NCBI RefSeq assembly: GCF_030296675.1
Contig: NZ_AP027736.1
Coordinates: 2,046,001 to 2,110,000 of the forward strand
Origin: Demequina sediminis
GTDB taxonomy: Bacteria; Actinomycetota; Actinomycetes; Actinomycetales; Demequinaceae
Direction of reading: 5' to 3'
Length of the DNA stretch: 64,000 nucleotides
Position numbers and translations under genes: made by a program. Positions 39,399 through 49,667 of this stretch are shown here, one piece after another. Positions within the stretch are counted from its first letter, which is position 1. Every line of letters begins with the position of its first letter. Below the pieces are notes generated by a model. That model was not told the DNA's origin and ran no database searches. It saw nothing but the letters and a program-made list of their open reading frames with translations.

Positions 39399-41070
39399 CT
39401 ATCGTACGGTGCGCCTCAGACGTCGAAGGAGCGGTGCCACCAGTTCCTGGGCCTCGGGCACCTTGAGGAGGCGCAGCAGCGCCCAGTAGGCGACCCCCAT
39501 CACGGGGATGAGCACCGCAACCGTGCCGATCGACATGACCAGCCTCGCGACCCGGTCGCCCGACTCCGCCGCCGGGATGAGGCGCATCAGCCACCAGCCG
39601 AGCGCTCCGGTCGCGATTGCCGCCGCGGTCGCGCGCGCGATGACGCTGAGGGTGCGCGTGCCGCCCAGGCCGCCGATGCGGCGCCTGACGCCGTTGGCGC
39701 GGAGCACCACACCCACCACGTTGGACAGGCTCAGGGCGAGCGCGACGCCCGCGGTCCACCACGCGAATGGCAGCGTCTCGCGCAGGAGGAACATGCCTCC
39801 CACCCACGCGATCGTGACGGGAATCTGGATGAAGAAGACTGCTCGCCCGTCCTCGAGCGCGAAGAAGACGCGCTTGAACACCGAGAGCAGCCCCAGCGGG
39901 GCCGCGCCGAGCGCGAGGGCCATGAGCACGTAGGCGACCGACTGCACCTCCGCCTCCGGCTGTGCGGGCAGCGCGATGCGCGTGAGTGCGGGCGCGAGGG
40001 CGACGAACACGGCGGTCGACCACAGACCGAAGACAGTGACCATGCGCAGCCCGCGCTGCGTGGTCGCGCGCAGCGTCGCGAGGTCCCCCGCGGCAGCGTG
40101 CCTTGCCATCGGCGTCGCGAGCGCCGTGACGAGCGAGACCGTGACGATCGAGTGCGGCACGAGGTAGAGCATCATCGCGTTGAAGTAGGCCGCGTTGCCG
40201 GCGATGTCCACGGCGTTGAGGTCCTCGGCCGCGGCGCTCGCGGCGGACGCGACCCTGGTCGCCATCACCACGCCGACCTGGTCGAGGAGCACCGCGCCGA
40301 GCGCCCAGCCGGCGACGCTCGTGATGCCGCGGAGCTCTCCTTGGGGCCCTTCCAGACCGGAGCCCACCGGTAGCCTCCGCGTCGCAGCGGCCAAATGAGA
40401 ATGAGTGCCTGCGCCGCGATGCCGAGCGTCGCGGTCCCGGCGAGGAGCGCGATGCGGGCGGCGGACCAGTCGGGCTCGACGACGTCCGCGTCGAGGGCGT
40501 AGCCGCCGTAGATCGCGAGATACGCGACGAGTCCGGCGATCGACACCACGTTGTTGAGCACGGGCGCCCACATGTACGGCCCGAACTGCTCCTTGGCGTT
40601 GAGTACCTGGCCCAGGATCGTGTAGACGCTGTAGAAGAACAGCTGCGGGATGCACCAGAACGCGAATCCGATCGCGAGCTGGCGCTGCGCGACGGACCAG
40701 TCCTGCGTGTACATCACGACGAACACGGGCGCTGCGATGGTGAACAGCACCGTGACCGCGAGCGAACCCGCCACGCCGAGCGTGACGATTCTGTCGACCG
40801 TGCGCTTGCCGTCCTCGCGGCGGAAGGCCCGCACGATCTGCGGCACGAGCACCGCGTTGAGGACGCCCGCCGCGATGACGGCGTAGAGGGCGTTGGGGAT
40901 CTTGTTCGCGACGTCGTATGCGTTGCCTGCCACCGTGTTGACCGCGATGGCGGCGGCAAGCAGGGCGTTGCGCGCAAAGCCCAGTCCGCGCGAGACCAGC
41001 GTGCCGGACGCCATCACGAGCGTGTGCCGCCGCAGCGATCCGCGGGGGCCTCCGGCGAGTCGGTGGTCAC
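39399..41070 (-). CDS. murJ: Lipid II flippase MurJ (two frameshifts)
   Basis: MurJ/MviN, a polytopic flippase that moves lipid II across the membrane. The N-terminal region has MASGTLVSRGLGFARNALL and NAYDVANKIPNALYAVIAAG; many helices follow. Two breaks: 41044-41048 (five G, six needed, joining GTG 41070 to …GSLRRHTLVMASG) and 40343-40346 (four G, five needed, giving WKGPQGELRGITSVAGWAL). With both repaired it is ~557 residues, normal length. GTG 41070 overlaps the DUF6049 stop. It is essential, so the breaks are most likely artefacts. Confidence 0.88.
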
Positions 41071-43052
41071 GGCAGGGCCTCGCCGCCGGTCGCCTCCAGC
41101 GGGTCCGGCCGCGGGCCGGTGCGGGTCTCCTTGCGGCCTCGGCGAATCGTGCGCACGACGCCCATGACGAGGAGCAACACGAGCCCGGCCGTGAAGAAGG
41201 CGGTCATCGCCGTTCCCCAGTCCGCCCGTACCCGCACGCTCATGCTCACCGGGGCGCCGATCGCCGTGCCGTCGGGGTTGCGCAGCACGATGGTCGCGTT
41301 GACGTTCGCGGAGGACACCGCCTCGACCTCGACGGGCACCGCCATGCTGGACCCCGCAGGGATCGTAACGGTGGGGGCGTCCCTCACCTGCAGGTTGGGT
41401 GCGAACGACGTCATGTCGACCGTGACGGTGGCGTCCACGTCGAGATCGTTGCGCACGGTGACGGGGACGCTGCCGCTGTCGGCGATGAAGTTCACGTCCG
41501 AGCCCGCCGCGACCGTCAGCGCGCCGAGCGTCTGGTCGACCGCCGCGGTGGACTGTGTCACGCGCAGACCGCGAATTTGAGGTTGGTCGCGCAGCGATGT
41601 GGCGAGCGGCGACAGCAGGGTACGGCCTCCCGGATTGAGGATCGCGGACGGGTCCTGCGCGGTGAGCGACAGGTCCCCGAGCCGGGCGAGCCTGCGCGCC
41701 AGTCCGGTAATGGTCGCCGCGTCGAGGTCCCCGTCCTCGTCCACCACGGTGGGGAGGACCGTGCGCGGCCCGGCGCCCTCCGCGAGCTCCGCGACGGAGA
41801 TGGGATCCACAAACTCGGCGGTCATGAGCGCGGAGAGCGCGATGGCGGACTCGGGGCCGGTGGGTGCCCAGTCGGCGCCGGTCCACGCGAGCACCGGTCC
41901 GTCCGACTCGGCGGCGGTGAGCGCGCCGGTGGCGACCGCCGCGCCGACTCCGCCGGGGCGTGTCGATCCGATCCCGGAGATGCTATCGGAGAGGACCTCG
42001 TCGGGGGTCAGCACGGAGAGGATCCCGTCGCCCACGGCGACCGTCTGGACGGTCCGCACCGCGGCATCGTCCCCCTCGGATCCTGTGACCACGAGGGCGC
42101 TCGCGCCCTTCGCCGCGGCGAGCTCGGCGGTGGGGGTGTCGGCATGGGCGACGTGAGCGATCCACGGCAGGTCCGTGAGGGGGCTCGAGCCTCCCCGCAC
42201 GCGCGACAGGGCGAAGTCGAGCAGGGTCTCCTCGCCGGCATGGGCGAGCGACACGAGGTCGGGGTCGCCGGCGGGGATGGCCATGACGTCGCGATCCGCC
42301 ATGTCGAGGCTGCTCTTGCCCAGGTCCGAGAGCGCCGTGGTGTCGATCGCGAGCGTGACGCCGGGGATGTCGGAGGCGGCGGTGATCGCGCGCACCCGCG
42401 CGCTGATGCCCGTCGCGGTCGCGAGCGTGGCGAGCTCGAGGCGCGGCATGGACGCATCGATCCAGGTCACGGCTCCGCTGAGCAGCACGCGCGTCTCCTG
42501 GTCGGTCACGAGCACCACCTCGACGCCGTGCACCGCCCACGTGTCGGGGGCGAACGGAAGGTCCGCGGCGGCGGCGGTCACCGAGACCGTGGCGGAGCCG
42601 CCCGGCGCGAGGCGGTGGACCGTCTCGGGCTCGACCTCGCCGTCCTCCGGCGCCACCGGGGTGCCCGCGGCGGGAGGCAGGGTGAGCGAGATGCCCACGT
42701 TCGCGGCGCCGACCGTTGTCATCCGCGGTCGCGAGCCTGCGAGGAAGGCGTCGAGGGCCCCGAGGTCGCCCAGTGGTGCGTTCGTCACGCGCATCTCGAC
42801 GCGCGCGTCGTCAAGCGGCACGGAGTCCTCGTTGTGGACCGTCGCGATCGACGTCATCGACTCGCCCGCCCGCACCGTGGGCGAGGGATCCGACTCGATC
42901 GAGGCCACCAGGGTCGCCGGGGTGTCCGTCGGTGCGGCCGTGGCTACCCCGACGGGCGCGGCCACGCCGAGGATCACGAGGGCGGCGGCGCCCGCGAGGG
43001 CGCGGCGCAGGCGGGAGGGAAGTAGTGCGGTCGTGCGCATGGGTCGGGTCAC
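41067..43052 (-). CDS. DUF6049 exported membrane-anchored protein
   Basis: A 661-residue protein with an N-terminal signal peptide (RRALAGAAALVILGVAAPVG) and a C-terminal helix (AFFTAGLVLLLVMGVV) followed by basic residues. The exposed part has NEW/fibronectin-like beta domains (RAGESMTSIATVHNEDS, PAGSSMAVPVEVEAVSS). The NUDIX-DUF6049-murJ order is conserved in actinobacteria, which suggests a role in envelope assembly. The function is unknown. GTG start overlaps the NUDIX stop; the end overlaps murJ. Confidence 0.75.
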   Translation of the reverse strand: MTRPMRTTALLPSRLRRALAGAAALVILGVAAPVGVATAAPTDTPATLVASIESDPSPTVRAGESMTSIATVHNEDSVPLDDARVEMRVTNAPLGDLGALDAFLAGSRPRMTTVGAANVGISLTLPPAAGTPVAPEDGEVEPETVHRLAPGGSATVSVTAAAADLPFAPDTWAVHGVEVVLVTDQETRVLLSGAVTWIDASMPRLELATLATATGISARVRAITAASDIPGVTLAIDTTALSDLGKSSLDMADRDVMAIPAGDPDLVSLAHAGEETLLDFALSRVRGGSSPLTDLPWIAHVAHADTPTAELAAAKGASALVVTGSEGDDAAVRTVQTVAVGDGILSVLTPDEVLSDSISGIGSTRPGGVGAAVATGALTAAESDGPVLAWTGADWAPTGPESAIALSALMTAEFVDPISVAELAEGAGPRTVLPTVVDEDGDLDAATITGLARRLARLGDLSLTAQDPSAILNPGGRTLLSPLATSLRDQPQIRGLRVTQSTAAVDQTLGALTVAAGSDVNFIADSGSVPVTVRNDLDVDATVTVDMTSFAPNLQVRDAPTVTIPAGSSMAVPVEVEAVSSANVNATIVLRNPDGTAIGAPVSMSVRVRADWGTAMTAFFTAGLVLLLVMGVVRTIRRGRKETRTGPRPDPLEATGGEALP

Positions 43053-43593
43053 GGAGCAATCGCGAGGAGACGGGCGGCCGCCTGGGCCATCTTCCGCTCA
43101 TTGGGATAGGCGAGCTCGCGCATGAGGTCGGCCACCGCGATCCAGCGCGCCACCTCCGCCTCATGATCGGGGTCTTTGTCCGTGGTGATGATGCCCGCGC
43201 GCGCCTCGAGAAGGTAGTGGTGGACTACCTTGTGCACGCGGCGATCATCGCCCGTGAACCAGTAGTCGATCACGCCCAGCGGCTGAATGATCTCGGCATC
43301 GATTCCCGTCTCCTCCGCGACCTCGCGCACCGCAGCGATCTCGGGAGTCTCCCCTCCTCGATGTGACCCTTCGGCAGGCACCACTCGAGGCGGCCCGCGC
43401 GGTTGCGGCGCCCGATGCACGCGGCGTATGCGATCCCGTCCTCGACGCGCACCGCGATTCCTCCCGCGGAGGTCTCGTTGCTCACCGGCAGGTGAGGCGT
43501 GCGGTGGGCGGCGGTCTCGCGTCGCTGGCGGGCCGGCACACCCGTGGGCGGCATCGGCACCGGGCCGGGACGCGGGACGGGCGGCGTGGGCAT
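43049..43593 (-). CDS. NUDIX hydrolase (frameshifted in Nudix box)
   Basis: A ~181-residue NUDIX protein of the kind next to murJ in mycobacteria. The Nudix box reads GHIEEGETPEIAAVREVAEE followed by TG once one base is restored at 43351-43354 (four C read, five needed). Without it the catalytic box is split. The N-terminus is Pro-rich; NETSAGGIAVRVEDG starts the domain. It probably hydrolyses a nucleotide diphosphate or diadenosine phosphate. It is the first gene of the leftward murJ operon and divergent from cca. Start ATG 43593. Confidence 0.82.
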
Positions 43594-43662
43594 GGCCCAA
43601 CTCTAACGACCCCGCAGAGGGCCCGAGGGAGGCGGGCCGCGCCCGTCTGGGACACTGGACCG

Positions 43663-45126
43663 GTGACAGACCACCCCGCCGCCTCCCCCTCGCTCGACGT
43701 GCTGCGCCGCCGCGCGGTCGGATTGTGGGCCGCGCTGCCCGCCGACATCACGCGCCTCGCCGAGTCCTTCGCGGCCGCGGGTCACGAGCTCGCGCTCGTC
43801 GGCGGACCCGTGCGCGACGCCTTCCTGGGGCGCTCGAGTGCGGACCTCGACTTCGCGACGTCCGCCCATCCCGACCAGATCGAGGCGCTGTTGCGGGGCT
43901 GGACGCGCTCGACGTGGGACATGGGTCGCGAGTTCGGGACGATCGGCGGGCGCAGGGGCGACGTGGTCGTCGAGATCACCACGTATCGCGCCGACGAGTA
44001 CGACGGCGCGACGCGCAAGCCGGTGGTCGCGTTCGGCGACTCCCTCGAGGGCGACCTCGCGCGGCGCGACTTCACCGTCAACGCGATGGCGGTGCGGCTG
44101 CCGTCGCTCGAGTTCGTCGACCCCTACGGGGGCCTCGAGGATCTCGCGGGCGGGCTGCTGCGCACCCCCATCGACCCGCACGTGTCCTTTGGAGACGATC
44201 CCCTGCGCATGATGAGGGCGGCGCGCTTCGCGTCGCAGTTGCGCTTCGACATCGAGCCGGCGACGTTCGCTGCGATGGCGGCGATGAGCGAGCGGATCGC
44301 GATCGTGTCCGCCGAGCGCGTGCGCGACGAGCTCACCAAGCTGCTGCTGGGCGGGGACGTGCGCGCGGGCCTCGCGGCGCTCGTGGACTCGGGGCTCGCG
44401 GAGCGCGTCCTTCCCGAGCTGCCCGCGCTGCGCCTCGAGGTGGACGAGCACCACCATCACAAGGACGTCTACGACCACACGCTCACGGTGGTCGAGCAGG
44501 CGATCGATCTCGAGACCGGCCCCGACGGACCGGTGCCAGGTCCGGACCTGATCCTGCGCCTCGCGGCGCTGCTCCACGACATCGGCAAGCCGCCCACGCG
44601 CCGCCTCGAGCCGGGCGGGGGCGTGAGCTTCCATCACCACGAGATCGTGGGCGCCAAGATGACCGCCCGCCGTCTCAAGGAACTGCGCTTCGACAAGGAC
44701 ACCGTCAAGGCCGTCCAACACCTGGTCTCCCTGCACCTGCGCTTCCACGGATACGCGGATGCGCGGTGGTCGGATTCCGCGGTCCGCCGCTACGTGGTCG
44801 ACGCGGGGGACCAACTGGAGCGGCTGCACCGGCTCACGCGCGCCGACGTCACGACCCGCAACCGCCGCAAGGCCGACCGGCTGTCGTTCGCGTACGACGA
44901 CCTCGAGCACCGCATCGCTGAGCTGCGCGAGCAGGAGGAGGTCGACGCGATCCGTCCCGATCTCGACGGCACGCGCATCATGGAGATCCTGGGGCTTGCT
45001 CCGGGCCGCGCGGTGGGCGAGGCCTACCGCCACATGCTGGAGCTACGCATGGAGCACGGACCGCTCGATCCCGAGCGCGCCGAGGCCGAGCTCAAGGCCT
45101 GGTGGGCGGCCCGCCAGTCTTCCTGA
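43663..45126 (+). CDS. cca: CCA tRNA nucleotidyltransferase
   Basis: A 487-residue enzyme that adds CCA to tRNA 3' ends, required since the tRNA genes here lack encoded CCA. The polymerase head has LVGGPVRDAFLGRSSADLDF with the DxD motif, followed by RRDFTVNAMAVRLP and the HD domain (LAALLHDIGKPPTRR and HHHEIVGAK). GTG 43663 fits divergence from the NUDIX gene. Confidence 0.93.
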   Translation: MTDHPAASPSLDVLRRRAVGLWAALPADITRLAESFAAAGHELALVGGPVRDAFLGRSSADLDFATSAHPDQIEALLRGWTRSTWDMGREFGTIGGRRGDVVVEITTYRADEYDGATRKPVVAFGDSLEGDLARRDFTVNAMAVRLPSLEFVDPYGGLEDLAGGLLRTPIDPHVSFGDDPLRMMRAARFASQLRFDIEPATFAAMAAMSERIAIVSAERVRDELTKLLLGGDVRAGLAALVDSGLAERVLPELPALRLEVDEHHHHKDVYDHTLTVVEQAIDLETGPDGPVPGPDLILRLAALLHDIGKPPTRRLEPGGGVSFHHHEIVGAKMTARRLKELRFDKDTVKAVQHLVSLHLRFHGYADARWSDSAVRRYVVDAGDQLERLHRLTRADVTTRNRRKADRLSFAYDDLEHRIAELREQEEVDAIRPDLDGTRIMEILGLAPGRAVGEAYRHMLELRMEHGPLDPERAEAELKAWWAARQSS

Positions 45127-45134
45127 CGACGCCC

Positions 45135-46223
45135 TCACCCCACGAGGTGAGGGAACGTGGCCGCCGTCTCCGCGTGGACGATGCTCCCTCCCGTGGTCGC
45201 GAGTCCCGCCGCGAGCGCGGGGTCGGCCGCGCAGGCTGCCTCCCAGCCCAGGCTGGCCAAGCGCACCGCATACGGCAAGGTCGCGTTCGTGAGCGCGAGT
45301 GTCGACGTGCGTCCGACCGCGCCCGGCATGTTGGCGACGCAATAGAACGTGGTCTGTTCGACCGCGTAGGTGGGCTCGGCGTGAGTGGTCGGACGCGAGT
45401 CCTCGAAGCAGCCACCCTGGTCGATCGCGACGTCGACCAGCACCGCGCCCGCGCGCATCCGCGACACGAGTTCGCGGGTGACGAGCCGCGGGGCCCGCGC
45501 GCCCGTCACGAGCACCGCGCCGATCACCAGGTCAGACTCCGTGACGGCCTCCTCGATCGCCGCCGCGCTCGACGCGACGGTGCGCACGCGGCCGCCGTAC
45601 AGGTCGTCCAGGTGGCGCAGCCGGGGCACCGACAGGTCGAGCACCGTCACCTCCGCGCCCATACCCACGGCCTGCGACACGGCGTTGGCGCCCGCGACCC
45701 CCGCCCCGATCACGGTGACGGTCGCGGGCCGCACCCCGGGCACGCCGGGCAGCAGCACCCCGCGCCCGCCCTGCGGACTCATGAGGTGGTACGCCCCCAC
45801 CATCGTCGCCATGCGACCGGCCACCTCGCTCATGGGGGCGAGCAGCGGAAGCGAGCCGTCGGCCAGGGTGACGGTCTCGTAGGCGATCGCGGTGGTGCCT
45901 GACTCGGCGAGCGCACGCGTGAGCGGCTCGTTGGCCGCCAGGTGGAGGTAGGTGAAGAGCAACAGGCCAGCGCGCAGGTACCCGTACTCGGCCGGCACCG
46001 GCTCCTTGACCTTGATCACCATGTCCGCGCCCCACGCGTCGGCGGCCGTGCCGAGCCTCGCGCCGGCGAGCGCGTAGTGGTCGTCGGCGAAGGCCGACCC
46101 GAGCCCCGCGCCCGTCTCGACCACCACCTCGTGGCCCGCCGCGACAAGCTCGCGCACCCCGCCCGGGGTCGCGCCCACACGACGCTCGTTGTCCTTCACC
46201 TCTGCCGGAATCCCAATCAGCAT
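45135..46223 (-). CDS. ald: Alanine dehydrogenase
   Basis: A 362-residue NAD-dependent L-alanine dehydrogenase: MLIGIPAEVKDNERRVGATP, LVAAGHEVVVETGAGLGSAF, substrate-binding KVKEPVPAEYGYLR, and NAD-binding VTVIGAGVAGANAVSQAVGMG. It interconverts alanine and pyruvate plus ammonia. ATG 46223 is the family start; the frame remains open far upstream. It is divergent from an Lrp-type regulator, the usual arrangement for ald. It is convergent with cca, eight bases apart. Confidence 0.94.
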   Translation of the reverse strand: MLIGIPAEVKDNERRVGATPGGVRELVAAGHEVVVETGAGLGSAFADDHYALAGARLGTAADAWGADMVIKVKEPVPAEYGYLRAGLLLFTYLHLAANEPLTRALAESGTTAIAYETVTLADGSLPLLAPMSEVAGRMATMVGAYHLMSPQGGRGVLLPGVPGVRPATVTVIGAGVAGANAVSQAVGMGAEVTVLDLSVPRLRHLDDLYGGRVRTVASSAAAIEEAVTESDLVIGAVLVTGARAPRLVTRELVSRMRAGAVLVDVAIDQGGCFEDSRPTTHAEPTYAVEQTTFYCVANMPGAVGRTSTLALTNATLPYAVRLASLGWEAACAADPALAAGLATTGGSIVHAETAATFPHLVG

Positions 46224-46316
46224 GGCCCCACCCCTCTCGGCGCTTCGCGCACCTTCTTCATCGGACACCTGCAATTCTTGGAGGAAGTTCCCGTCACACA
46301 AGCAAACTCGAACACA

Positions 46317-46326
46317 TATGGCCATA
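46317..46326. promoter_or_regulatory. Palindrome in the ald-lrp divergent region
   Basis: TATGGCCATA is a perfect 10-bp palindrome between the divergent ald and Lrp-type regulator genes, 24 bases before the regulator start. It is a candidate Lrp/AldR operator. Confidence 0.4.
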
Positions 46327-46349
46327 GTGCGCGAAAGGGCGAAGAATCG

Positions 46350-46880
46350 ATGACCGTGACCCCTCAGGGCGGCCCCGCGCCGAAGCCTGTTCGACTCGAC
46401 GACCTCGACGAGCGCATCGTCTGGGAACTCATGCGCGACGCCCGCATCCCCAACGCCGCACTCGCGGCGCGGCTTCACGTGGCGCCGTCGACCACGCACG
46501 CGCGTGTCAAGGCGCTGCGGGAGGCGGGCATCATCCGCTCGTCCCATGTCGAGATCGACTACGCCGCGCTGGGACTCGACGTCCAGGGGATCGTCTCGGT
46601 CCGGCTGCGCGCGCAGGCGCGACCCCAGATCAAGAGCTACGCCTCGAAGGTGATCCAGCTTCCCAACGTGCTCTCGGTGTTCTTCGTGGGAGGCACCATC
46701 GACTTCCTCATCCACGTCGCGTGCGTGTCGACCGCGCAGCTGCGCGACTTCGTCGCGACGGAACTCAGCATGGATCCGGTGGTCGCCTCGACCGAGACCA
46801 ACATCGTCTTTGACCACCTGATCGGCCAGGAGCACCTGGGCTCGGGCGGCCTCGCGGCCATGCGCGGCCCCATTCGCTAG
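46350..46880 (+). CDS. Lrp/AsnC-family regulator (AldR-like)
   Basis: A 176-residue Lrp/AsnC protein: N-terminal helix-turn-helix (LDDLDERIVWELMRDARIPN, ALAARLHVAPSTTHARVKAL) and a C-terminal RAM ligand-binding domain (VSVRLRAQARPQIKSYASKV, NVLSVFFVGGTIDFLIHV). Divergence from ald suggests it activates or represses ald in response to alanine, as AldR does in mycobacteria. ATG 46350 chosen; the open frame extends upstream through ald antisense. Confidence 0.88.
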   Translation: MTVTPQGGPAPKPVRLDDLDERIVWELMRDARIPNAALAARLHVAPSTTHARVKALREAGIIRSSHVEIDYAALGLDVQGIVSVRLRAQARPQIKSYASKVIQLPNVLSVFFVGGTIDFLIHVACVSTAQLRDFVATELSMDPVVASTETNIVFDHLIGQEHLGSGGLAAMRGPIR

Positions 46881-46908
46881 GGACGATGTCCGGGGCGAGC
46901 GCGGTGGG

Positions 46909-48192
46909 TCAGGCGGGGGTGCGCGGGGCCTGCACGAACAGCGCGGCGACCGCGAGATAGGCGACGGCCAGCCCCGCCATCACCAGCGACGAGTACCCCG
47001 AGGCAGGCAGCACCACCGCCGCGATCGCCGCGCTCGCGATGAACGCCACGTTGTACGCCATGTCGTAGAGGGTGAAGGCGCGGCCGCGGTACTCGTCGGC
47101 GGTGTCGCGCTGCACGATCGTGTCGACGGCGATCTTCGCGGCCTGCACCGCGAGGCTGACAACGACGGCCGCCGCGAGTAGCGCCCACCGGGCCGAGGTC
47201 GCGGCGAGCAGTGACTGTCCCGCCGCTCCCACCACGAGCGCTCCCGCGATCCACCGGTGCGGACCCACGCGGGGCGCGAGCCACGGCGTGACGACCGCCG
47301 CGAGACCAAACCCCACCGCGGCGAAGCCCAGCACCACGGTGAACGCGCCCAGCGACTGCTCGGGACGGTCGGGGTCGCCCAGCAGGTGGCGCGAGATGAG
47401 GATCGACGCCACGAACATCACGCCGTACAGCAGCCGCTGCGCCGCCATCACCGCCAACGCGTGGAACGGCGTGACGCGGGCCCGCAGGTAGCGCACGCCC
47501 TCGCCGAGTTCCCGGCCCAGCGCCGCGATCTGCGCGCGCACATGCAGCGCGTCGAGCGGATGCAGCGGGCCCAGCTCCCTGCGACCCAGCAGCGTCGCGG
47601 CCCACGAGGCGAGCGCGAACGCCACGCACGCCGCCGTGAGCGAGGCCAGCGCGAGCGACGAGTCCGTCGCGGAGGGGGCCACGAATGTCACGACGCCGCC
47701 GATTCCGGCCCCGACCGCCGCGGCCACCGTGCCGAGCGTGGGCATGATCGCGTTCGCCGCGAGGAGTTCGTCGCGCGGAACCACGTTCGCGATGCCGGCG
47801 GACATCGCCGCAAGGAGGAAGCGGTTGACGGACAGCGTGAGCAGCGCGAGGCCGTAGAGCGACCACAGCGGGCCGTCGAGCATGAGCACCGCGATGATCC
47901 CGAGCCCCAGCCCGACGCGCACCAGGTTCCCGACCAGCAGGATCCGCTGCCGCTGCCACCGGTCGATGAGAGGCCCCACGAACGGCCCGATCAGCGTGAA
48001 GGGCGCGAGCAGGGTCGCGAAGCCGACCGCGATCTCTTGAGGCGTCGCGGCCTGCGTCGGATCGAAGAAGAACGCGGTCGCGATCCCCACCTGGAACATC
48101 CCGTCCCCGCCTTGCGACAGCAGGCGCGAGTAGGTGAGGCGGCGGAACCCGCGCGCGCGCCACAGGCGGGCGAGGTCGCGGGCCAGCGTCAT
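46909..48192 (-). CDS. MFS transporter
   Basis: A 427-residue major facilitator with about 12 helices. It starts LARDLARLWRARGFRRLTYS and has the loop-2-like motif GPLIDRWQRQRILLVGNLVR. The overall pattern resembles drug or siderophore exporters of the MFS_3 (EntS-like) type. The substrate cannot be told. It is divergent from the acyltransferase gene at 48,288. Confidence 0.85.
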   Translation of the reverse strand: MTLARDLARLWRARGFRRLTYSRLLSQGGDGMFQVGIATAFFFDPTQAATPQEIAVGFATLLAPFTLIGPFVGPLIDRWQRQRILLVGNLVRVGLGLGIIAVLMLDGPLWSLYGLALLTLSVNRFLLAAMSAGIANVVPRDELLAANAIMPTLGTVAAAVGAGIGGVVTFVAPSATDSSLALASLTAACVAFALASWAATLLGRRELGPLHPLDALHVRAQIAALGRELGEGVRYLRARVTPFHALAVMAAQRLLYGVMFVASILISRHLLGDPDRPEQSLGAFTVVLGFAAVGFGLAAVVTPWLAPRVGPHRWIAGALVVGAAGQSLLAATSARWALLAAAVVVSLAVQAAKIAVDTIVQRDTADEYRGRAFTLYDMAYNVAFIASAAIAAVVLPASGYSSLVMAGLAVAYLAVAALFVQAPRTPA

Positions 48193-48287
48193 GGGCTCAG
48201 ACTAGGGGGCGACGGCTCCCATGCAGGGACGATGCCGTGCGTGGTGGCGCCGCGGCGCGCTCCCTCCCGCTCGCTAGCATCGGGGTC

Positions 48288-49667
48288 ATGGGGGACATGA
48301 CGGTGGCCGCGGCGGTGGCGGCGACGCCCGACACGCGAGACCGCTTCGTTGATCTGGTGCGCGTTGGATCACTCGTGGGCGTGGTGCTGGGCCACTTCGC
48401 GATGGCGGCGGTGACGCTCGACCACGCGACAGGGACGGTCGACATCGCCAACGTGCTCGAGTCCGCGCCGTGGACGCGGCCGCTCACGCTCGTGTTCCAG
48501 GTGATGCCGCTGTTCTTCGTGGTGGGCGGCTTCGCTCACGCCGTGGCGTGGGTGTCGCTGCGGCGCCGGGGCGGGGGATACGCCGACTTCGTGCACGCGC
48601 GCATCGGCCGCCTCATTCGGCCGACGCTGGTGTTTGTGTCCGTGTGGATGGCGGCGGCGGTGGTCATCGAAACCGTGTGGGGCGACTCTCCCGCGACCGG
48701 CCCGCTGCTGCAGATCGCGGGCCAGCTGCTGTGGTTCATCGGCATCTACCTCATCGCGGCGGCGTTCGCCCCGGCCCTGCACGCGGCCCATCGGCGGTGG
48801 GGCGGGTGGGTGATCGCGGTTCTCATGCTCGCCGCGATCGCGGTCGATGCGGCACGCCTCGCGGGTGGGGTCGACGGGGTGAAGTGGCTGAACTTCGCGT
48901 TCGTGTGGCTCGCGATTCATCAGCTGGGCTTCTTCTATGCGGACGGCGTCGCCGACCGCTGGGGTCCCCGCCGGCTCGGGGCGACGATGCTCGCCGTGGG
49001 CACGCTTGCCGTCGCGGCGCTCGTGGCATGGGGGCCGTACGGGCTGTCCATGGTGTCGTACGAGGGCGAGGAGCTGTCGAACCTCGCGCCGCCCACGGTC
49101 GCGCTGTTGGCCTTCGGCGTCGCACAGGCGGGGGTGGCGCTGCTCGTGCGCGGGCCGGTGCGGCGGGCGCTCGCGCAGCGGCGCGTGTGGGCCGTGGTGG
49201 TGGCGGGCGGCGCGGTGGCGATGACGGCCTTCTTGTGGCACTTCACCGCCTTGGTCGCGATCTATGCCGCCCTGTGGGTCGCGGGGGTGGACCTCGAGGC
49301 GGACCCGACCACGGCATCGTTCTGGTGGACCAAGCTCGCGCTCCTGCCGGTCTTCCTCGTTGTGGTGGCGGGCCTCGTGGCCGCATGGCGGCGCTTCGAC
49401 CGCCCCCCGCGGCGGGACGGGCTCGTCGGGGTTGGTCGCGCGCGAGCCGCCGTGGCGGCGCTCGCGGTCGCGTGCGCGATTGTCGGCATGCTCGCGTTCG
49501 CCGTGGTGGGATTCCGTGGCGCGGCGAGCGGCTACGTGGGCCGGCTCGTGGGACTGCCCGTCACGGCCTGGGCCGCCCTGGGGCTGACCGTCGCGGCCGC
49601 GGTGCTTGCGGAGGCGGCGGTGAGGCGCGTGAGTAGAGTGGCGGAGGCAGAGGGGAGCCAAGGATGA
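48288..49667 (+). CDS. Acyltransferase-3 family membrane protein
   Basis: A 459-residue membrane protein with about ten helices and the acyltransferase_3 start: RDRFVDLVRVGSLVGVVLGH (catalytic His region), then MPLFFVVGGFAHAVAWVS and the conserved Arg in HARIGRLIRPTLVFV. Such OafA/YrhL-like proteins acylate cell-surface glycans or lipids. The ATGA junction couples it to the DUF805 gene. It contains the only six-base G/C run I found in the window (49,403-49,408). Confidence 0.78.
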   Translation: MGDMTVAAAVAATPDTRDRFVDLVRVGSLVGVVLGHFAMAAVTLDHATGTVDIANVLESAPWTRPLTLVFQVMPLFFVVGGFAHAVAWVSLRRRGGGYADFVHARIGRLIRPTLVFVSVWMAAAVVIETVWGDSPATGPLLQIAGQLLWFIGIYLIAAAFAPALHAAHRRWGGWVIAVLMLAAIAVDAARLAGGVDGVKWLNFAFVWLAIHQLGFFYADGVADRWGPRRLGATMLAVGTLAVAALVAWGPYGLSMVSYEGEELSNLAPPTVALLAFGVAQAGVALLVRGPVRRALAQRRVWAVVVAGGAVAMTAFLWHFTALVAIYAALWVAGVDLEADPTTASFWWTKLALLPVFLVVVAGLVAAWRRFDRPPRRDGLVGVGRARAAVAALAVACAIVGMLAFAVVGFRGAASGYVGRLVGLPVTAWAALGLTVAAAVLAEAAVRRVSRVAEAEGSQG

